Assembly (NCBI GenBank): GCA_021736745.1
Contig: JAIPFG010000109.1
Coordinates: 1-9,006, forward strand
DNA from: Pseudomonadales bacterium
GTDB taxonomy: Bacteria > Pseudomonadota > Gammaproteobacteria > Pseudomonadales > IMCC2047
Direction of reading: 5' to 3'
DNA length: 9,006 nucleotides
Positions 1-7,982 of the stretch are shown in pieces. Position 1 is the first letter of the stretch, and every line of letters begins with the position of its first letter. Under the pieces are notes generated by a model that was not told the DNA's origin, searched no databases, and saw only the letters and a list, made by a program, of their open reading frames with translations. A program made the position numbers and the translations under genes.

Positions 1-2594
1 ATGAGCACCAATCCGATAAGGGGAATTGTGTCTGGCGGGCACCCATAATTTATCCTCTTGAGGATTGGGTAGAGTGCTGTTGGCAGGATTTGATTATGCA
101 GGGCCATCACCAAGCGCTTACCTTTTCCTCCCTAAGCCATTCCCAAGAGCTTCTGCTCTGGGAAAAAATTATTCGGGAGGATCAGAAAAATGCCTTACTC
201 AAACCTCACGCTACGGCTAAACTGGCGATGTCAGCCAATCGAACCCTATTGCTGTGGGAGACAGCAATCAGTTCAGCCTTCAAAAGCCACCCAGACTGTG
301 CCCGCTTTGCTCTTTGGTCAAATCACTTTAGAGATACTTGTCAGGATCAGGGGTATGTCAGTTTTGCTGAAAGAGCTACCCATGTCGCTAATGCTTTCAA
401 TGACCACAAGTTGCCTTCTCCACCTCAAATCCTAACGCTGGGGTTTCAGCAAATTCCACCGCTCTTCTCAACCCTCCTTAAAAATACGGGCGCGACATTG
501 TCCGTCGCCCAGCAAAAACCTATTGCCCGTAACTATTTCGCCATAGCGTGCGACAATGTCGAACAGGAATTGCGTTTTGCCGCTCACTGGATCAAGGAAC
601 AAATTAGGCAACAACCCGAACTACGGATTTCCTTGGTTGTGCCTGACTTAAAGCAAAGAAGAAGCCAATTGGAACGTATCTTCAGCGCGGAGTTCGAACC
701 CCAATCTATTCTTCCGGCCAATGCACGCTATCAGCTACCTTACAATATCAGTGCCGGGACCAGTCTGGGAGACGCGCCTATCATTTGTGCTGCACTGACC
801 CTGCTAAAACTGCAGCAGGGAGAAACGGTGATAAATGACTGGCTGAAGTTGATACGCTTGCCCTTCTTTTTTGAACAAGAGGAATTCCACCCTACTCTGC
901 ATCGTGCAGAGCTAGCAATACGTCAGACCGGATACCCCGCGCTTACTCTCGATCAAGTCCATAAAATATTACTGAAGGTTTCTGAGCCGGATGCCGCTCT
1001 TTCAGTTTGGCTTGAAGCGCTGCAGTCAGCGGGTACTTTGATATCTCAAGGGAAACACCCTCTCCGTCATTGGGTGCAGGTTATTACGACTTTATTGGAT
1101 ATATTTCAATGGCCCGGAAATCGGCGATTGGACAGTATTGAGTTTCAGCAGATCAGTCGATGGCATAATGCTTTGGATGAGTTTTTACTCATGTCCGAGA
1201 TTTGTGGTGACGTAACTTGGGAGCAGGCGCTAGGCTTACTGAATTCCTTTATCTCTAATATTGAGTTTCAGGCCGAATCGGCGCGTTCTCCAATACAGAT
1301 CTTAGGTATGTTGGAAGGCGGTGGACTGAGTTTCGATGCGATCTGGTTAATCGGCGTCAATGATCATGTTTGGCCACCATCCCCCAGCCCGCACCCTTTG
1401 ATCCCGATAGAGGTTCAGCGTGCCAGCAATATGCCTCATGCCAGTGCTGACAAGGAGTTGGCTTTTACCCAATCCTTATTTAACGATTATCTGCACAGCA
1501 CCGAAACCCTAATCGCGAGCTATGCGTTACAGGATCAGGACCAAAGTTTACGTGCCAGTCATTTGCTGGCAGACTTTCCACTCAAAACCACCGACAACTG
1601 GAAAGTAACGGCATATTCCCACCCCTATTACCCGATCCTATATGAGTCGAGAATTTTAGAGACGCAGCCTGATACTCAGGCGCCGGAACTGGCAGACCCT
1701 AAGCAATTACTCAAGGGCGGCACCCAAGTCCTTAAAAACCAAGCCTCCTGCCCTTTTAAAGCATTTGCATGGCACCGGCTGAACGCCAAGCCATTAGAAG
1801 ATTCCGCCTACCACATCACCCCTCAGCAAAAAGGGATTATGTTACACCGCGCGCTGGAACTTGTTTGGCGTCGACTAAAAAATACCGAAGAAATGACCCA
1901 TATCAGTCCAGCCGAGCTGGATGAAGTGGTTAATAATGCAGCGGCCAGCGCGGTGCTTAATTTGGCCAAGACCCGTCCGGACTTGCTCGGAGACTCCATG
2001 ATCAAACTGGAGATTGTCCGATTAAAGGAATTGACCAGAGCTTGGCTGTTTATCGAAGAGGCACGTCAACCCTTCTCTGTAGTTGCAACCGAATATTCTG
2101 CCATTATTCAGATCACGGACACCCCCCTGCGCATTCGTATTGACCGTATTGACCGTTTGCAAGATGGCAGTTTGTTGCTCATCGATTATAAGACGGGGGC
2201 TTGTAGTATTAAGGATTGGCAAGGGGAGCGGCTTGAAGAACCACAATTGCCTCTTTATAGCCTTTGCCTGGAAACTGACTTATGGGGCGGGGATATTAGC
2301 GCTCTCGCCTTTGCCCAAATTAATAGTGATAAGCAGGGTTTTGTGGGTATCTCGCGGGAAGAAAATATCGCCGCAGGCATTACTTCCCTGGATAAAACCC
2401 GCTTTTGGGACATGCCCGTTGAATGGACTGAATTAATATCAGAGTGGCGTACCCGTTTGGAAAATTTAATGCAGTCATTCAAAGCGGGACAGGCAAATGT
2501 AGACCCAAAATCACTTGGAACATGTAAATACTGTCATCTTTCCGCGCTATGCAGGGTTAACGACTCACGTAGTTTTGACCGGGAGAGGCTATGA
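1..2594 (+). CDS. AddB-like PD-(D/E)XK nuclease subunit of a double-strand-break repair complex (5' end outside the window)
   Basis: This is the nuclease/scaffold partner of the AddA-like helicase encoded next, expected to act with it on broken chromosome ends in the cytoplasm. The frame (codons from position 3) is open to the left edge, and residues upstream of the first start-like codons (TTG 90, ATG 96) look family-like, with W-x-A-P, an acidic patch and W-V-E-C-C-W. The true start therefore lies outside and 863 residues are visible. A central helicase-like segment carries G-M-L-E-G-G-G and D-A-I-W-L-I-G-V-N-D (about 1306-1368). The C-terminal nuclease has G-x-x-x-H (His at 1845), R-I-D-R-I-D (Asp at 2142), D-Y-K-T-G (Asp 2184, Lys 2190) and Q-x-x-x-Y (Gln 2244, Tyr 2256). 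An AddB-type Fe-S signature is formed by Cys 1749 plus C-x2-C-x5-C at 2523, 2532 and 2550. No Walker A motif is seen in the visible part. Family assignment is firm; the name addB is by analogy, so no symbol is given. Confidence 0.9.
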   Translation, partial: EHQSDKGNCVWRAPIIYPLEDWVECCWQDLIMQGHHQALTFSSLSHSQELLLWEKIIREDQKNALLKPHATAKLAMSANRTLLLWETAISSAFKSHPDCARFALWSNHFRDTCQDQGYVSFAERATHVANAFNDHKLPSPPQILTLGFQQIPPLFSTLLKNTGATLSVAQQKPIARNYFAIACDNVEQELRFAAHWIKEQIRQQPELRISLVVPDLKQRRSQLERIFSAEFEPQSILPANARYQLPYNISAGTSLGDAPIICAALTLLKLQQGETVINDWLKLIRLPFFFEQEEFHPTLHRAELAIRQTGYPALTLDQVHKILLKVSEPDAALSVWLEALQSAGTLISQGKHPLRHWVQVITTLLDIFQWPGNRRLDSIEFQQISRWHNALDEFLLMSEICGDVTWEQALGLLNSFISNIEFQAESARSPIQILGMLEGGGLSFDAIWLIGVNDHVWPPSPSPHPLIPIEVQRASNMPHASADKELAFTQSLFNDYLHSTETLIASYALQDQDQSLRASHLLADFPLKTTDNWKVTAYSHPYYPILYESRILETQPDTQAPELADPKQLLKGGTQVLKNQASCPFKAFAWHRLNAKPLEDSAYHITPQQKGIMLHRALELVWRRLKNTEEMTHISPAELDEVVNNAAASAVLNLAKTRPDLLGDSMIKLEIVRLKELTRAWLFIEEARQPFSVVATEYSAIIQITDTPLRIRIDRIDRLQDGSLLLIDYKTGACSIKDWQGERLEEPQLPLYSLCLETDLWGGDISALAFAQINSDKQGFVGISREENIAAGITSLDKTRFWDMPVEWTELISEWRTRLENLMQSFKAGQANVDPKSLGTCKYCHLSALCRVNDSRSFDRERL

Positions 2595-2596
2595 TG
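2581..2596 (+). promoter_or_regulatory. Ribosome binding site and overlapping stop/start junction of the AddB/AddA pair
   Basis: A purine-rich GGGAGAGG at 2581-2588 lies just before two consecutive ATG codons (2591 and 2594). The upstream gene's TGA occupies 2592-2594, so the ATG at 2591 overlaps the stop as ATGA. This arrangement is typical of translational coupling and of subunits made in fixed proportion. Spacing favours either ATG; the second would shorten the protein by one residue. Confidence 0.7.
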
Positions 2597-5500
2597 GAGG
2601 TTATCGACCAGCAACAAAGGTCATTGGCATTAGATCCTAAACGCTCTTTTGCCGTGACAGCACCAGCGGGGTCTGGCAAAACTGAGTTGTTAACCAAACG
2701 GTTGCTAACACTTTTGGCCCAAGTGCAGCAGCCGGAGGAAATCTTGGCCATCACTTTTACCCGCAAAGCGGCTAATGAAATGCGCCAGCGTATCTTGCAG
2801 GCACTACAGGATGGAGCAACCGAGACACCGACGGAACCACATAAAAATGAATTGCGTCTATTGGCGCGGGCGGTGCTGCGCCAAGATCAACAACAAAACT
2901 GGCAATTGTTGCAAAACCCCAATCGTTTAAAAATTAAAACGATTGATAGCTTTTGTATGTCCTTGGTGCAACAGTCGCCGCTATTAAGCGGTATTGGTGG
3001 TGAAGCATCGATAGCGGATGACCCCGAACCACTCTACCAAGAAGCCGCCAGAAATTTACTCGCAAGGCTTGCTGAAAAGGGGCCGGTGAGTGAAGACTTA
3101 GCCTATCTACTTGCCCATCTGGATAACAATACCGCACGTATCGAAATGCTGTTTTGTCATATTTTAGCGAAACGGGAACAGTGGTTACGGCACTTGGTGG
3201 GAAATCGCAACAACCTTAATGCCTTTAAGCTGTATCTTGAGGACTGCCTTAAGACTCTTATTGAAGACACGCTGTCACAGGCAAAAGCCATATTCCAAAA
3301 CCGCGAGGGTGATTTAGTCGAAATACTAAGTTTTGCGGCTAAAAATTTACTGCATCTACCCAATAAAGAAAAATTCAATTCATTAACGCCCGACATGACA
3401 CGGCTTCCTGGGCCTACAGCGCAGGATTTGTCTCAATGGCAAGCGATTGCCGAACTGCTTCTCACACAAAATGGTAACTGGCGGGCAAGGCTAACTAAAA
3501 ACGAAGGCTTTCCCCCTGCGACCAATGCCTCGGAGAAAACGCTATACAGTCAGACGAAAGCCAAGGCACTCGAACTGATTGGACAACTGGCAGAACATCC
3601 CGACAGTCTTTGTTATTTGCTCGAAATTCGTGCATTGCCATCGGCCCAATACGATAACCAACAATGGGCACTATTGGGACGTTTAGCCAATTTGCTGCCA
3701 TTGTTAGCGGCTGAACTGATGCTTGTATTCAGAGAAAAAGGACTTCTCGATTATCAGCAAATTACTATTGCCGCACTCGAAGCGCTGGGTCATAACGAAG
3801 CCCCTACTGATATTGCCCTTTTGTTGGATTATCAGCTCAAGCATATCTTGGTAGACGAATTTCAGGACACGTCGTCCGCTCAATTTACGTTGTTGGAACG
3901 TCTTACCGAAGGATGGCAAACGGGGGATGGAAGAACCTGTTTTATTGTCGGGGATGGCATGCAATCCTGTTACGGTTTTCGCGACGCGAATGTCGGCCTG
4001 TTTATTGCGGCCAGGCAATTCGGTATTGGAGGCGTAGCCCTAGAACCCTTAGATTTACAAGTGAATTTTCGATCTCACCAAAGCATTGTTGATTGGGTTA
4101 ACCAGCACTTTGCCACGGCTTTTCCAACTCAGGACGATATCGCTCGCGGCGCCGTGAAATATTCAGAATCCAGAGCCTATAGCCTTCAAAAACAACAGCA
4201 GGCAGTGACATTTCATGCCTGCATTGAAGGCCTGCCTCGTCAGCGCGAAGCGGATCAGGTCGTTAGACTAATACAACAAACACAACAGGAGGCACCAGCG
4301 GATACGATTGCCATACTGGTGCGTAACCGATCCCACCTTAGGGCAATCATCCCTCAACTTCACTATGCGGGTATTCGCTGGTCAGGTGTCGATATTGAGC
4401 CCCTTGCACACAGGGCAATAATCAGCGATCTGTTGGCGCTCACCCAAGCCTTACTGAATCCTGCCGACAGAGTCGCCTGGCTTGCCGTCTTACGGGCGCC
4501 TTGGTCAGGGCTTAACCTTTCCGAGTTAGCGGTTATTGGCGATGCAAAATCAGACACATCAAGTATTTGGGAAATATTGCAGTCGGAATCCCTGCTTGCG
4601 CGGTTAGAGACCAAAACCCAAGATCGCATTCATCGTCTGCGACAACAAATCCAAATAGCCTTCAATCATCGCGCTCGCAAACCGCTCAGACAATGGGTTG
4701 AAGGGTTATGGTTAATCCTCGGTGGTCCAGCAACGGCGAATTCGAGCAACGATCTAACTCAGGTCGAGGCTTACTTTGAATTGTTGGAAAAGCATGAGAG
4801 GGGTGGCGATATCGAGGATATGGTGCTTTTCAAGGCGGCGGTCGAACGAATTTATGCAAAACCGGCCGAAACCACTCAGGCCGTCCAGCTGATGACTATC
4901 CACAAGGCTAAGGGACTGGAGTTCGATCACGTTATCCTGCCCGGCCTTGATCGCACCAGTCAATCACAAAAAGGGGAGCTCCTGCTATGGCAGGAAAGAC
5001 TCTCCTATGCGGGAGATGCTCAGTTATTGATAAGCCCAATATCACCCAAGGGGGGGGACGAAGATCCACTTTATCGTTACTTAAAGCGGGAACAGTCAAT
5101 CAAGGACAAACTGGAAAACACGCGTTTAATCTATGTGGCAGCCACCCGGGCGATCAAACAACTCTCTTTAGTTGCCTGTATCAATCAGAACCAAGAGACC
5201 AGCGAACTCATTGCGCCTGCTGAAAACAGCCTGTTAAGCTGTATCTGGTCGTCGCTTAGACACCAAGCCATCTTGAACGCTCCAACGGTTTCCGATCCGG
5301 CGCAATCCCGCCCGACTAACAGTCAAGTTGAGTTTATGCTGACCCGCTTAGCTCAGGATTGGTGTCTGCCTGCCTTGCCTGAGGGTACGCTTTTAAGCCA
5401 ATATCGCGGGCATGAATATCAAAACGCTCAACCGGATCATGCCATTTCATCTCAGCAGGAATGGATCTCTGCGACGGTGAAACAAATACTGATGCATATT

Positions 5501-5929
5501 GCTGAGCAAGGTGTCGATCCCTGGACGACCACAATGCTGCCCGAACTACCCCAAATGATTGACCGACTCAGTGCGTTACATGGTTCACCAATTTTGCCTC
5601 AGGATAAACAGGCGGTGATTCAAGCCATTACCAAAACGGTTACCGATGCATCCGGAAGATGGTTGCTTGACTGTACTCATCATGAAGGTGAAACTGATTG
5701 GCGGCTGAGCGTCAACAGCAATGGAAACCTCTTTCAGCTGAGTATTCCGCTCACCTTTATTATCGCCAATGAGCGCTGGATCATCGCATTTGATCTAAAC
5801 AATAAACTACCGCAGGTAGTATGCGATAGCCAATTGGAGCAGTGTGCTCTAGCCCTTTCTCAACAGGAATCATTCCCCATTAAAAAAGCCATTTACTTTC
5901 CTCTAATGCAGCACCTCCAAGAACTCTGA
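2591..5929 (+). CDS. AddA-like UvrD/Rep-family (SF1A) helicase with a degenerate C-terminal nuclease domain
   Basis: ATP-driven 3'-5' DNA helicase, the motor of an AddAB-like complex that processes double-strand breaks for RecA. The 1112 residues carry the SF1A motifs in order: Walker A A-P-A-G-S-G-K-T (24-31), motif Ia with F-T-R-K-A-A (~57-62), T-I-D-S-F-C (~117), Walker B V-D-E-F-Q-D (421-426), motif III G-D-G-M-Q-S-C-Y (454-461), motif IV V-N-F-R-S (491-495), motif V T-I-H-K-A-K-G-L-E-F (769-778) and motif VI V-A-A-T-R (849-853). Motif III has Cys where Ile is usual. The C-terminal 150 or so residues align with the family's RecB-type nuclease domain, but the catalytic positions are changed: S960-K964 for G-x-x-x-H, Pro1053 for the first Asp, A-F-D at 1066-1068 for D-Y-K, and Cys1085 for the Tyr of Q-x-x-x-Y. 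Nuclease activity in this subunit is therefore unlikely. The gene overlaps the AddB-like gene by 4 bp. Helicase identity is certain; the dead-nuclease reading rests on my memory of family sequences. Confidence 0.93.
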   Translation: MMEVIDQQQRSLALDPKRSFAVTAPAGSGKTELLTKRLLTLLAQVQQPEEILAITFTRKAANEMRQRILQALQDGATETPTEPHKNELRLLARAVLRQDQQQNWQLLQNPNRLKIKTIDSFCMSLVQQSPLLSGIGGEASIADDPEPLYQEAARNLLARLAEKGPVSEDLAYLLAHLDNNTARIEMLFCHILAKREQWLRHLVGNRNNLNAFKLYLEDCLKTLIEDTLSQAKAIFQNREGDLVEILSFAAKNLLHLPNKEKFNSLTPDMTRLPGPTAQDLSQWQAIAELLLTQNGNWRARLTKNEGFPPATNASEKTLYSQTKAKALELIGQLAEHPDSLCYLLEIRALPSAQYDNQQWALLGRLANLLPLLAAELMLVFREKGLLDYQQITIAALEALGHNEAPTDIALLLDYQLKHILVDEFQDTSSAQFTLLERLTEGWQTGDGRTCFIVGDGMQSCYGFRDANVGLFIAARQFGIGGVALEPLDLQVNFRSHQSIVDWVNQHFATAFPTQDDIARGAVKYSESRAYSLQKQQQAVTFHACIEGLPRQREADQVVRLIQQTQQEAPADTIAILVRNRSHLRAIIPQLHYAGIRWSGVDIEPLAHRAIISDLLALTQALLNPADRVAWLAVLRAPWSGLNLSELAVIGDAKSDTSSIWEILQSESLLARLETKTQDRIHRLRQQIQIAFNHRARKPLRQWVEGLWLILGGPATANSSNDLTQVEAYFELLEKHERGGDIEDMVLFKAAVERIYAKPAETTQAVQLMTIHKAKGLEFDHVILPGLDRTSQSQKGELLLWQERLSYAGDAQLLISPISPKGGDEDPLYRYLKREQSIKDKLENTRLIYVAATRAIKQLSLVACINQNQETSELIAPAENSLLSCIWSSLRHQAILNAPTVSDPAQSRPTNSQVEFMLTRLAQDWCLPALPEGTLLSQYRGHEYQNAQPDHAISSQQEWISATVKQILMHIAEQGVDPWTTTMLPELPQMIDRLSALHGSPILPQDKQAVIQAITKTVTDASGRWLLDCTHHEGETDWRLSVNSNGNLFQLSIPLTFIIANERWIIAFDLNNKLPQVVCDSQLEQCALALSQQESFPIKKAIYFPLMQHLQEL

Positions 5930-6066
5930 GTTTTTCTGCTATTTAACAAGGCATCATTTTTGCCCTTGCCCTGTTATACATCAGCGGTTTTTGCTATATC
6001 ATAATGCCCCCAAAGATTGATGGATGAATAAACGCCCACGAAGATGGGCCAATAAAGGTTTTAAAC
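5930..6066 (+). promoter_or_regulatory. Intergenic region and 5' leader of the DAHP synthase gene
   Basis: This 137-bp gap is the largest in the window and the likeliest place for a promoter serving the downstream genes. An AT-rich element at 5995-6005 contains TATATC preceded by TG one base away (extended -10 style) and, overlapping it, TATCAT (5997-6002). The only -35 candidate at 17-bp spacing, TTATAC at 5974-5979, is poor. A small hairpin is possible at 6034-6049 (GCCCA, 6-nt loop, TGGGC). A ribosome binding site AAAGG (6054-6058) sits 8 nt before the ATG at 6067. No Rho-independent terminator follows the helicase gene, so read-through is possible. I see no clear TyrR or TrpR operator. 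Confidence 0.35.
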
Positions 6067-7134
6067 ATGACAGATTCACATCTCACCAATATTAACGTTG
6101 AGTCATTGGATGTACTCATCACGCCGGAGCAACTTAAGAAAGATATCCCGGTAACTGACACAGCACGCAAAACGGTATTAATGGGTCGAGAGACCATTCG
6201 CAATATCCTGGACCGCAAGGACCATCGATTGATAGTCGTGGTTGGCCCCTGTTCCATTCATGATGTCTCCGCTGCCAAAGATTATGCCGCCCGTTTAAAA
6301 AAACTCTCTGATGAAGTTGGTGATACACTCTATCTGGTGATGCGCGTTTATTTTGAAAAGCCCCGTACCACGGTTGGCTGGAAAGGATTAATTAATGACC
6401 CCCACATGGATGATTCCTTCGATATCGAAAAAGGTCTGCATATCGGCCGAAAATTGCTGGTGGATTTGGCTGAATTAGGTTTGCCGACCGCGACTGAAGC
6501 ACTCGACCCCAACTCCCCTCAATATTTGCACGAACTGATCTCCTGGTCAGCCATTGGCGCACGAACTACGGAATCGCAAACCCACCGGGAAATGTCGAGC
6601 GGTTTATCGGTTGCTATTGGTTTTAAAAATGGCACGGATGGCGGTTTGGAAGTTGCCATCAACGCGCTGCAATCGGTTTCCCATCCACACAGTTTTCTCG
6701 GACTTAACCACCAGGGCCAGGCGGCCATCATCCGCACGAAAGGCAACCCTTACGGCCATATCGTCTTACGTGGCGGTGGCGGTAAGCCTAATTATGATTC
6801 CGTCAGTGTCGCTTTGTGTGAACAGCGTTTGGTAAAAGCCGGCCTTGCAAACAACATTATGATTGATTGTAGTCATGCCAATTCCAACAAAGATCCAGCT
6901 TTACAACCACTCGTCATGGATAACGTCGCCAGTCAGATTCTAGAAGGTAACCGGTCAATTATCGGGCTAATGATAGAAAGCAACATCGAAGCCGGGAACC
7001 AAGCTATCCCGGAAAATCTTGCCGACCTTAAATACGGAGTTTCTGTGACCGATGCTTGTATTGATTGGGAAACAACGGCGACAGCGCTTCGCGACATGCG
7101 CACCAAATTGAAGGACATACTACCCGAACGCTAA
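6067..7134 (+). CDS. aroF: 3-deoxy-7-phosphoheptulonate (DAHP) synthase, class I, AroF/AroG/AroH type
   Basis: Condenses phosphoenolpyruvate with erythrose 4-phosphate to DAHP, the first committed step of the shikimate pathway to aromatic amino acids; cytoplasmic. At 355 residues it has the usual length of this class I subfamily. Visible signatures are V-G-P-C-S-I-H-D (59-66), K-P-R-T-T-V-G-W-K-G (98-107), G-A-R-T-T-E-S-Q (164-171), G-F-K-N-G-T-D-G (185-192) and M-I-D-C-S-H (265-270). The expected metal ligands are Cys62, His270, Glu304 and Asp329, by alignment with the E. coli enzymes. Asn8 and the L-D-P-N-S-P-Q-Y segment (146-153, with Pro148) match the tyrosine-sensitive isozyme AroF as I recall it, so feedback inhibition by tyrosine is the best guess. 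Many annotators would write aroG; the isozyme label is less certain than the enzyme. The start is supported by AAAGG 8 nt upstream. The next gene begins 18 nt after the stop. Confidence 0.95.
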   Translation: MTDSHLTNINVESLDVLITPEQLKKDIPVTDTARKTVLMGRETIRNILDRKDHRLIVVVGPCSIHDVSAAKDYAARLKKLSDEVGDTLYLVMRVYFEKPRTTVGWKGLINDPHMDDSFDIEKGLHIGRKLLVDLAELGLPTATEALDPNSPQYLHELISWSAIGARTTESQTHREMSSGLSVAIGFKNGTDGGLEVAINALQSVSHPHSFLGLNHQGQAAIIRTKGNPYGHIVLRGGGGKPNYDSVSVALCEQRLVKAGLANNIMIDCSHANSNKDPALQPLVMDNVASQILEGNRSIIGLMIESNIEAGNQAIPENLADLKYGVSVTDACIDWETTATALRDMRTKLKDILPER

Positions 7135-7152
7135 ACAGTTAGGGCGCAGATC

Positions 7153-7926
7153 ATGTCTCATCCTGTTAAATTATTGCAGCTAACGGACCTACATCTTAGC
7201 GCCGACCAGAATGCCGAAATGTCTGGTCGTAATGTGCAACAACAGGTTGATGAAGTTATTGATGCAGCCCTAAAAGACCCCCTATGGCCAGCCGATGTGC
7301 TGGTGGTCACCGGCGATATTGCGGATACCATGGATGAGGATGACTTTCGCCTCATTTATCACCGTTTGGGCGCCCGATTAGCAGGATTAGACGTCAAAGT
7401 TTGTTGTATCCCAGGCAATCACGATCATTCTGCGATATTAAAGGATATTTTGCCTGAGTACGGTATTCAGACCGCGGGCTGTTTTATCTGTGGGAATTGG
7501 CAAGTACTGCTGCTCGACAGCAGCATTCCAGGACAAAAGGGCGGTAAGCTTGGTCCTGAACAGCTAAACGAATTGGATCAATTATTGCAGCACAAAAAGA
7601 CTCAACATTGCTTAGTGATGATTCACCACCCCATTATCGATATCAAATGCCACTGGATGGACCTCATGAAAGTGGTCAATGGCGATGAGCTGCTCCGTCG
7701 CTTAGTGCCACGGCCCGGCGAAAAAATAGTTGTCTGGGGCCATGCACATCAAGAATTTGATGAAATTCGCGAAGGCGTGCGATTGCTAGGAACGCCAGCC
7801 GCCTGTCCTGTTCAATATAAACCCTTAAGCAAAGAATATGCGCTGGACGAAAATCAAAGACCAGGATACCGCTGGTGCATCTTATATGATGATGGCGTGA
7901 TTGATTCGCGGGTAGTGCGTGTTTAG
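7153..7926 (+). CDS. cpdA: 3',5'-cyclic AMP phosphodiesterase, class III (calcineurin-like metallophosphoesterase)
   Basis: Predicted to hydrolyse cAMP to 5'-AMP with a binuclear metal centre (iron/manganese type in the family), thereby tuning CRP signalling in the cytoplasm. All metallophosphoesterase motifs are present in the 257 residues: D-L-H (Asp12, His14), G-D-I-A-D (54-58, Asp55), G-N-H-D (88-91), H-H-P (158-160) and G-H-A-H (196-199). The C-terminal L-L-G-T-P motif, Q-Y-K-P segment and late G-Y-R-W stretch resemble E. coli CpdA, separating it from other members of this broad superfamily. It is somewhat shorter than the 275-residue E. coli protein. ATG 7153 is preceded by AGGG at 7141-7144. 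It lies 18 nt after the DAHP synthase gene, so co-transcription is likely. A different cyclic nucleotide or phosphoester substrate cannot be excluded from sequence. Confidence 0.88.
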   Translation: MSHPVKLLQLTDLHLSADQNAEMSGRNVQQQVDEVIDAALKDPLWPADVLVVTGDIADTMDEDDFRLIYHRLGARLAGLDVKVCCIPGNHDHSAILKDILPEYGIQTAGCFICGNWQVLLLDSSIPGQKGGKLGPEQLNELDQLLQHKKTQHCLVMIHHPIIDIKCHWMDLMKVVNGDELLRRLVPRPGEKIVVWGHAHQEFDEIREGVRLLGTPAACPVQYKPLSKEYALDENQRPGYRWCILYDDGVIDSRVVRV

Positions 7927-7982
7927 TATTCATCTCTTTATCCCTCCTCGCGACAAGTTACCCAAATAACCAAGGAGTCGTA

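Noticed and set aside
1..48. ATG-initiated short ORF beginning at the very first base
   Set aside because: It stops after 15 codons and lies in a different frame from the AddB-like coding sequence, which is open across the same bases; the ATG is coincidental.
2135..2154. Tandem 9-bp repeat (CGTATTGAC twice) at the nuclease active site of the AddB-like gene
   Set aside because: It simply encodes the conserved R-I-D-R-I-D motif with the same codons; not a mobile or regulatory repeat.
3950..4000. Unusual motif III (G-D-G-M-Q-S-C-Y-G-F-R) suggesting helicase inactivation
   Set aside because: The key Gly-Asp, Gln-Ser, Tyr and Phe-Arg residues remain and all other helicase motifs are intact; the Ile-to-Cys change is probably tolerated.
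1823..5534. Minus-strand open frames of 60-104 codons inside the two repair genes
   Set aside because: They are antisense to well-supported coding sequences, show no recognisable domains and have no gene context of their own.
5947..5968. Imperfect hairpin (CAAGGCA / TGCCCTTG, one bulge) shortly after the helicase gene
   Set aside because: It is short and bulged and is not followed by a T-run, so it does not qualify as a Rho-independent terminator.
6004..6027. Seven-codon ATG ORF in the 5' leader of the DAHP synthase gene
   Set aside because: No ribosome binding site and no regulatory amino acid content; expected by chance.
6024..6095. Possible leader peptide ORF overlapping the start of the DAHP synthase gene
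   Set aside because: The 23 codons show no run of Phe, Tyr or Trp codons and no attenuator-like competing stems; the ribosome binding site is weak and it overlaps the start of the real gene out of frame.
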